This document shows, one piece after another, positions 62,045 to 64,000 of a stretch of 64,000 nucleotides of DNA. The stretch spans positions 62,001-126,000 of the forward strand of contig CAIQJP010000161.1 in assembly GCA_903872155.1 (NCBI GenBank), read 5' to 3'. The notes under the pieces were generated by a model. That model had not been told where the DNA came from, did no database searches, and was given only the letters and a program-made list of their open reading frames with translations. This DNA comes from an uncultured Actinomycetes bacterium (GTDB taxonomy: Bacteria; Actinomycetota; Acidimicrobiia; Acidimicrobiales; Ilumatobacteraceae). The position numbers and the translations under genes are program-made. Numbering within the stretch: the first letter of the stretch is position 1; each line of letters begins with the position of its first letter.

Positions 62045-62812
62045 ATGGTCCACCAACCCACTGCTCTCATTCGTCGTCCCAGCCCACGACTCGACGAAGG
62101 TCTCGTGACCCATATTGAAAGAACCCCAGTCGATTACGAACTCGCCCTCAAACAATGGGCCAACTATGTCGAAGCTTTGCGACTCTGCAAGTGGAAGATC
62201 GTTGAGGTTCCGGCCGCTGACGATTGCCCCGACAGCGTATTTATTGAAGATGCTGTCGTGATGTACAAAGGCACTGCCATCATCACCCGACCCGGTAGCG
62301 ACTCGCGCAAGCCCGAGATCATTGAAGTTGAAAAGGTTGTCGCCGAACTCGGTCACCCAATATCACGCATCACCGAGCCAGGAACCCTTGATGGTGGCGA
62401 TGTTCTCAAAGTTGATGACACCATTTATGTGGGTCTTGGCGGTCGCACCAACGCCGAAGGAATCGCTCAATTCGCATCAATTGTTCAACCGCTTGGTGCA
62501 CAGGTTGTCACGGTTCCGATCACCAAGGTTTTGCATCTCAAGTCGGCAGTTACCGCGTTGCCTTCTGGCGAAATCATTGGCTTTGAAGAATTGGTTGATG
62601 ACCCCAGCATTTTCCCCGATTTCATCGCGGTTCCTGAAGAGTCAGGTTCGCATGTTGTCATCGTCGGAGAAAAGCGATTGTTGATGGCAGCCGATGCCCC
62701 CGAGACTGCCGAGACTTTGCGCGATATGGGTTACTTCGTGATCGAGGTCGACATCAGCGAGTTCATCAAACTCGAAGGCTGCGTTACTTGCTTGTCGGTG
62801 CGTATCCGCTGA
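62045..62812 (+). CDS. ddaH: Dimethylargininase (N(omega),N(omega)-dimethylarginine hydrolase)
   Basis: Hydrolyses dimethylarginine or related guanidines to citrulline-type products; amidinotransferase-fold enzyme. About 255 aa. Diagnostic segments are TALIRRPSPRLDEGLVTHIERTPVD, DSVFIEDAVVMYKGTAIITRPGSDSRKPE, TLDGGDVLKVDD, the active His region VLHLKSAVTALPSG, and the catalytic Cys in LEGCVTCLSVRI. TACCGT 7 nt before ATG 62045 supports that start (leaderless); ATG 62021 is an alternative. Its 3' end overlaps the oxygenase gene on the other strand by 29 bp. Confidence 0.88.
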   Translation: MVHQPTALIRRPSPRLDEGLVTHIERTPVDYELALKQWANYVEALRLCKWKIVEVPAADDCPDSVFIEDAVVMYKGTAIITRPGSDSRKPEIIEVEKVVAELGHPISRITEPGTLDGGDVLKVDDTIYVGLGGRTNAEGIAQFASIVQPLGAQVVTVPITKVLHLKSAVTALPSGEIIGFEELVDDPSIFPDFIAVPEESGSHVVIVGEKRLLMAADAPETAETLRDMGYFVIEVDISEFIKLEGCVTCLSVRIR

Positions 62813-63668
62813 CTTCGCCAAGTTCGCGAATCATGTCGTGGAAGACCAATAGGGGTTCTTCCCACTTGGGGCTCAGAAGTCCTTCTGAATAAACGCCCGA
62901 CTCAAGATTTCTTTGTACGGCTTCACAAATCCGCACGTCTTCTTCTGCGACCGTTTCATTCATGGAATGAATTCGTTCCAAATCGGGTGCACCAGGTTCG
63001 AAGAAGTACTCAAAGTACAAATCAATTTCGTTGTGACCACGCGGCAACCATCTCTCGACGGCCCAGCCACCAGGAACCACGTTGAATGCAAAAGTTGGGT
63101 ACAGCCAACCGAACATGCCAAAGACACTGTCGCCACGTGGCGGCATGACATGGACATTCCAGCGACGATCATCGCCCAAGATCACCGAATAATTCGACGC
63201 ATCGGCATCGCGGGCCATTTCGGGGTGCACTGAGGGAACGTGATAGCCCTCGAGAAAATTATCGGCGTAAGTTTTCCAGTTGCACTTCACCCGACGAATC
63301 GTTCGCGAATGAAAGACTAACTTCTCTAAGGGAAGATCTATGAGCGCAGTCGGAAATTGATCGAGCCAATCAATGAGTGAACAGTTGCTGGTATCAAGAG
63401 CAACAAAAATCATTCCTCGGAAAGAGTCAACGAGAATGGCCTCGCGCTTTCCTCCGCTCAACAAAGCACTCGCGACCAAGTTCGCCGACGAGCGAACGAT
63501 TTCGATATCGATCTCGGCGACTGACTCATGCAGCACATCACCAATATTTGGGATGTCACTGTCGTAGCCAACATGAACCCATGAATCACCAAAAACTGTT
63601 TGGCGTTCACTTTCATAAACTTCTGGGTTGATATACCAATCGGCGGTCAACGTGGAATTGGTACTCAC
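62784..63668 (-). CDS. Rieske-type oxygenase alpha-subunit homologue lacking the Rieske cluster
   Basis: A 294-aa protein that aligns with ring-hydroxylating / glycine betaine-type oxygenase alpha subunits. It keeps the N-terminal lead-in (WYINPEVYESERQTVFGDSWVHVGY) and then the catalytic domain. The mononuclear iron site is NWKTYADNFLEGYHVPSVHPEM (His143 and His148), with a probable carboxylate at Asp244 (EEDVRICEAVQRNLESGVYSEG). The CxH...CxxH Rieske segment of about 70 residues is simply missing between IEIVRSS (about 60) and SFRGMIFVALD (about 82-92), with no frameshift. Without it, electrons would have to come from another protein, or the protein may have a non-oxygenase role. The enoyl-CoA hydratase gene is immediately upstream. 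Confidence 0.8.
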   Translation of the reverse strand: MSTNSTLTADWYINPEVYESERQTVFGDSWVHVGYDSDIPNIGDVLHESVAEIDIEIVRSSANLVASALLSGGKREAILVDSFRGMIFVALDTSNCSLIDWLDQFPTALIDLPLEKLVFHSRTIRRVKCNWKTYADNFLEGYHVPSVHPEMARDADASNYSVILGDDRRWNVHVMPPRGDSVFGMFGWLYPTFAFNVVPGGWAVERWLPRGHNEIDLYFEYFFEPGAPDLERIHSMNETVAEEDVRICEAVQRNLESGVYSEGLLSPKWEEPLLVFHDMIRELGEVSGYAPTSK

Positions 63669-63677
63669 GTTTCAACA

Positions 63678-64000
63678 CTACTTGCGTTGGGCCATGTACC
63701 TAGCCGTCGCGTCGCGACTTTCTGGATCACGCATGGCATAAACCAGCATGTCGGCATCACCAGCGCTGCGGCCAGTGCCGGCAATCTCTTCCATCACTGC
63801 ATTGACCTGTTGTTTTGTCGAATGAAGTGAATACAAAGTCTTCGACGCAAGATTCTGTGCCAAATGAGTCACAGTGGCCTCCAAATCGCCTGGAGCCACG
63901 ACTTGATTGATGAAACCAATCGATTTTGCTTCATCTGCGCCAAAGGGACGACAGGTCAATACCAATTCTTTGGTGAGGGCTGGACCAATTTCGCGAACCA
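63678..64000 (-). CDS. Enoyl-CoA hydratase/isomerase family protein (5' truncated by window end)
   Basis: The C-terminal about 107 residues of a crotonase-fold protein. GPALTKELVLTCRPFGADEAKSIGFINQVVAPGDLEA is the conserved ALG-type helix region leading into the C-terminal helical domain (THLAQNLASKTLYSLHSTKQQVNAVMEE). The active-site oxyanion region lies upstream, outside the window. It is 9 nt upstream of the Rieske-less gene and probably in the same operon. Substrate unknown. Confidence 0.8.
   Translation of the reverse strand, partial: VREIGPALTKELVLTCRPFGADEAKSIGFINQVVAPGDLEATVTHLAQNLASKTLYSLHSTKQQVNAVMEEIAGTGRSAGDADMLVYAMRDPESRDATARYMAQRK

Overview
The window looks like chromosomal DNA of an actinobacterium, most likely Acidimicrobiia (the Ilumatobacter / freshwater acIV type). 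This is inferred from moderate GC, an MtrAB-like pair with a GerMN lipoprotein, a DosR/DosS-like pair, a long tig-clpP-clpX-folC-ndk-mreBCD-mrdA-rodA-TIGR03960-DUF2344-rne-rplU-rpmA run, threonine-rich extracellular linkers, and several start codons 6-8 nt downstream of a TANNNT box (apparently leaderless mRNAs). No 16S gene is present, so the taxonomy is tentative. No complete phage, insertion sequence or CRISPR array was found, and no stretch over 300 bases lacks a gene or gene remnant. Layout: 1-3009 (+) end of an inositol-monophosphatase-like gene, then an MtrA/MtrB/GerMN-lipoprotein operon. 3024-7652: phosphofructokinase, a small membrane protein, glycerol kinase, an ACT/GAF protein and a ROK sugar kinase. 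5992-11219 (-) is one tightly packed operon: Cys-rich small protein, QueG, GT4 glycosyltransferase, membrane protein, SRPBCC protein, ROK kinase, ACT protein. 11302-12872 is an unusual module: protein A, with a sortase-like LPATG motif at its N-terminus, preceded by a tRNA-like hairpin and the 27-codon tail of a dead HNH endonuclease gene. 12865-17319 (-): MoxR ATPase, CoxE-like VWA protein, phosphatase and GMC oxidoreductase. 17403-19097: MurJ. 19077-21442: proB and obg. 21513-22688: dNTPase. 22755-39703 (-) is the core growth cluster: protein folding and proteolysis (Tig, ClpP, ClpX), FolC, Ndk, the rod/elongasome set (MreB, MreC, MreD, PBP2, RodA), a radical SAM protein with its DUF2344 partner, RNase E/G, L21 and L27. 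40097-43395: a divergent DosR/DosS-like pair with DosR-type operators both in its own intergenic region and in front of a multicopper oxidase that carries an N-terminal plastocyanin-like domain. These look like one redox- or oxygen-responsive unit. 43457-48150: TetR regulator, then a hybrid histidine kinase translationally coupled to a REC-EAL phosphodiesterase. 48286: tRNA-Pro. 48431-52823: glutathione peroxidase, L,D-transpeptidase, protein B (paralogue of protein A with the same N-terminal LPSTG), and a degraded HNH endonuclease gene. 53079-55757: two MFS transporters. 55765-58520: D-aminoacylase-type amidohydrolase with a tandem SnoaL-like protein. 58580-59113: DinB protein. 59238: tRNA-Gly with a perfect 21-bp hairpin and decayed copies of its 3' end. 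59448-64000: acetyltransferase, a Tat/lipoprotein-like small protein coupled to a GMC oxidoreductase, DDAH, a Rieske-type oxygenase that has lost its Rieske cluster, and the end of an enoyl-CoA hydratase. The most unusual material is (i) the duplicated HNH-tail / tRNA-like hairpin / conserved promoter / N-terminal-LPxTG-protein module at about 12 kb and 52 kb, (ii) the Rieske-less oxygenase, and (iii) the small DosR-like regulon. The functional joining of these pieces is inference; the repeats, motifs and missing residues are seen directly.
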